Origin: Sideroxydans sp.
GTDB lineage: Bacteria; Pseudomonadota; Gammaproteobacteria; Burkholderiales; Gallionellaceae
DNA length: 7,360 nucleotides
Assembly: GCA_020057805.1 (NCBI GenBank)
Contig: JAGVFD010000019.1
Location: 1-7,360, forward strand
Direction of reading: 5' to 3'
The position numbers were made by a program, and so were the translations under genes. Positions 6,401 to 7,360 of the stretch are shown here, piece by piece. The notes beneath the pieces were generated by a model, which was not told the origin of the DNA, did no database searches, and saw only the letters and a list, made by a program, of their open reading frames with translations. Position 1 is the first letter of the stretch. Each line of letters starts with the position of its first letter.

Positions 6401-7321
6401 ATGAAAACTGTGATTAGCCTACGTTGGGCGCCTTACTTCTTCCTCTCACCATTTCTGGTGCTGTTCCTTGTGTTCGGAATATTCCCGTTGTTGTTCTCTC
6501 TTGTGTTGGCTTTTCAAAGTTGGGATCCTGTAAAGGGGATGGACTCGATGCAATTCATCGGGCTCGAAAACTTTAATTTCCTTATTCAAGATGAGTGGTT
6601 CTGGAAGTCGCTATACAACACGCTATGGCTAGCCTTCGTCTCAGGCATTCCGCAACACTTAGTCGCAATCCCACTCGCCGCTTACATTCATCGTAGTTTG
6701 AATAGAACGCGCAATTTGGTGGTAGGCATATATTTCATTCCCTACATCACTTCAACGGTCGCAATGGCAATCTTGTTCTCTGCGCTTTTCTCGACTGACT
6801 ACGGTGTAGTCAACAGCATGATCGCTTGGCTACGTCAGATGCCAGGTCTCGGACTCATATTGCCAAGCACCGCAATCGATTGGTTAGGGGAGCCTAGCAA
6901 CATCAAGCCTGCTATCTCACTGATGGTCTTCTGGCGCTATGTGGGATTCAACACTGTGCTTTATCTTGCTGCGATGCAGGCTATCCCAAAAGAAACTTAT
7001 GAGGCAGCGCGCTTGGATGGTGCAAGTACGATCCAGCAATTCTTCTACATCACGCTCCCTCTGCTTAAACCCATGATGTTCTTTTCGGTGACACTCTCTG
7101 TCATTGGTGGTTTGCAGCTGTTCGAGGAGCCTTTTGTGCTTACGGGTGGGCGCGGAGGTTCAGATCAAGCGGGCATGACCACAGCCATGTATATGTACCG
7201 CACGGCGTTCGAGTTCAATGATTTTGGTACGGCCAGCGCGATCTCATGGGCATTATTCTTTGTTGTTGCGATTCTGACTTGGGTGACGCACCGCTTGTTT
7301 AGTACTTCTGGAAGGAGTTAA
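6401..7321 (+). CDS. ABC sugar importer permease, MalF-type
   Basis: This 306-residue inner-membrane permease belongs to the binding-protein-dependent transport family (MalF/UgpA type). About six hydrophobic segments are visible, the first at about 12-36 (FFLSPFLVLFLVFGIFPLLF) and the last near 278-298. The cytoplasmic EAA loop, which docks with the ATPase, is perfect: Glu201-Ala-Ala, Gly207, Ile217 and Leu219-Pro220. Near the C-terminus are GLQLFEEPFVLTGGRGG and TTAMYMYRTAFEF, typical of the sugar branch. The start is ATG 6401, with a strong GGGAGG at 6392-6397. The gene lies 27 bp after the binding-protein gene and is probably cotranscribed with it from the promoter at 5051. No ATPase gene is in the window; importers of this class often share an MsmK/MalK-type ATPase encoded nearby or elsewhere. 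Confidence 0.95.
   Translation: MKTVISLRWAPYFFLSPFLVLFLVFGIFPLLFSLVLAFQSWDPVKGMDSMQFIGLENFNFLIQDEWFWKSLYNTLWLAFVSGIPQHLVAIPLAAYIHRSLNRTRNLVVGIYFIPYITSTVAMAILFSALFSTDYGVVNSMIAWLRQMPGLGLILPSTAIDWLGEPSNIKPAISLMVFWRYVGFNTVLYLAAMQAIPKETYEAARLDGASTIQQFFYITLPLLKPMMFFSVTLSVIGGLQLFEEPFVLTGGRGGSDQAGMTTAMYMYRTAFEFNDFGTASAISWALFFVVAILTWVTHRLFSTSGRS
7312..7317 (+). promoter_or_regulatory. Ribosome binding site of the next importer gene
   Basis: AAGGAG inside the last codons of the permease gene lies 9 nt before ATG 7327, so translation of the following gene is set up within the same message. Confidence 0.7.
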
Positions 7322-7326
7322 GCGAC

Positions 7327-7360
7327 ATGGCGAACAATCATCAAAATTCAAGAATGTCGA
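7327..7360 (+). CDS. Start of next gene, probably the second (MalG-type) permease, partial
   Basis: ATG 7327 follows the permease stop by 5 nt and has a good ribosome site at 7312-7317. Only 11 codons are visible (MANNHQNSRMS), too few to identify the product. In operons of this class the MalF-type permease is normally followed by its MalG-type partner, and a polar N-terminal tail before the first membrane segment fits that. The identity is inferred from gene order alone. Confidence 0.6.
   Translation, partial: MANNHQNSRMS

Noticed and set aside
6381..6404. Seven-codon mini-ORF (MKKLGGT) whose stop overlaps the permease ATG
   Set aside because: It has no ribosome site of its own and encodes the permease Shine-Dalgarno by chance; too short to support as a real leader peptide.

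Overview
The window is part of a glycan-utilisation locus of a Gram-negative bacterium, most likely a proteobacterium. The signs are a lipobox signal peptide ending in LAAC, sigma70-type promoters, a periplasmic-binding-protein ABC importer and LacI-type control. Base composition is close to even. The 'LAACGSGG' lipoprotein start and the fibronectin repeat style recall Burkholderiales-type betaproteobacteria (an Undibacterium-like organism would fit), but that is only an impression. All genes are on the + strand.

Layout: (1) Bases 1-1356 are the 3' part of a GH81 endo-beta-1,3-glucanase gene whose start lies before the window. (2) Bases 1357-1520 are a regulatory gap with a sigma70-like promoter and a perfect 20-bp palindromic operator. 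(3) Bases 1521-3875 encode a large non-catalytic lipoprotein with two fibronectin type III repeats followed by three beta-rich, carbohydrate-binding-like modules. (4) A strong intrinsic terminator lies at 3921-3955. (5) Bases 4008-5033 encode a LacI-family repressor. (6) A near-consensus promoter (TTGACA, 17-bp spacer, TTTAAT) has a second copy of the same operator over its predicted start site. (7) This promoter opens an ABC sugar importer operon: a solute-binding protein (5087-6373), a MalF-type permease (6401-7321) and the first codons of the next gene, probably the MalG-type partner.

Proposed working model: the GH81 enzyme cuts beta-1,3-glucan (laminarin, callose, fungal or yeast glucan), the multimodular lipoprotein holds the polymer at the cell surface, and the ABC importer takes up the resulting oligosaccharides. 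The LacI-type protein, whose recognition helix and hinge leucine fit the shared TGAAAGCGCTTTCA operator, would repress both the lipoprotein gene and the importer operon until an oligosaccharide inducer appears. The GH81 assignment and the importer class are well supported. The substrate of the importer, the ligand of the lipoprotein and the repressor-operator pairing are inferences from context.

The most unusual points are the poorly characterised binding modules of the lipoprotein, and the start of the binding-protein gene. Its only good ATG lies at the predicted transcription start and touches the operator, so the mRNA may be leaderless.
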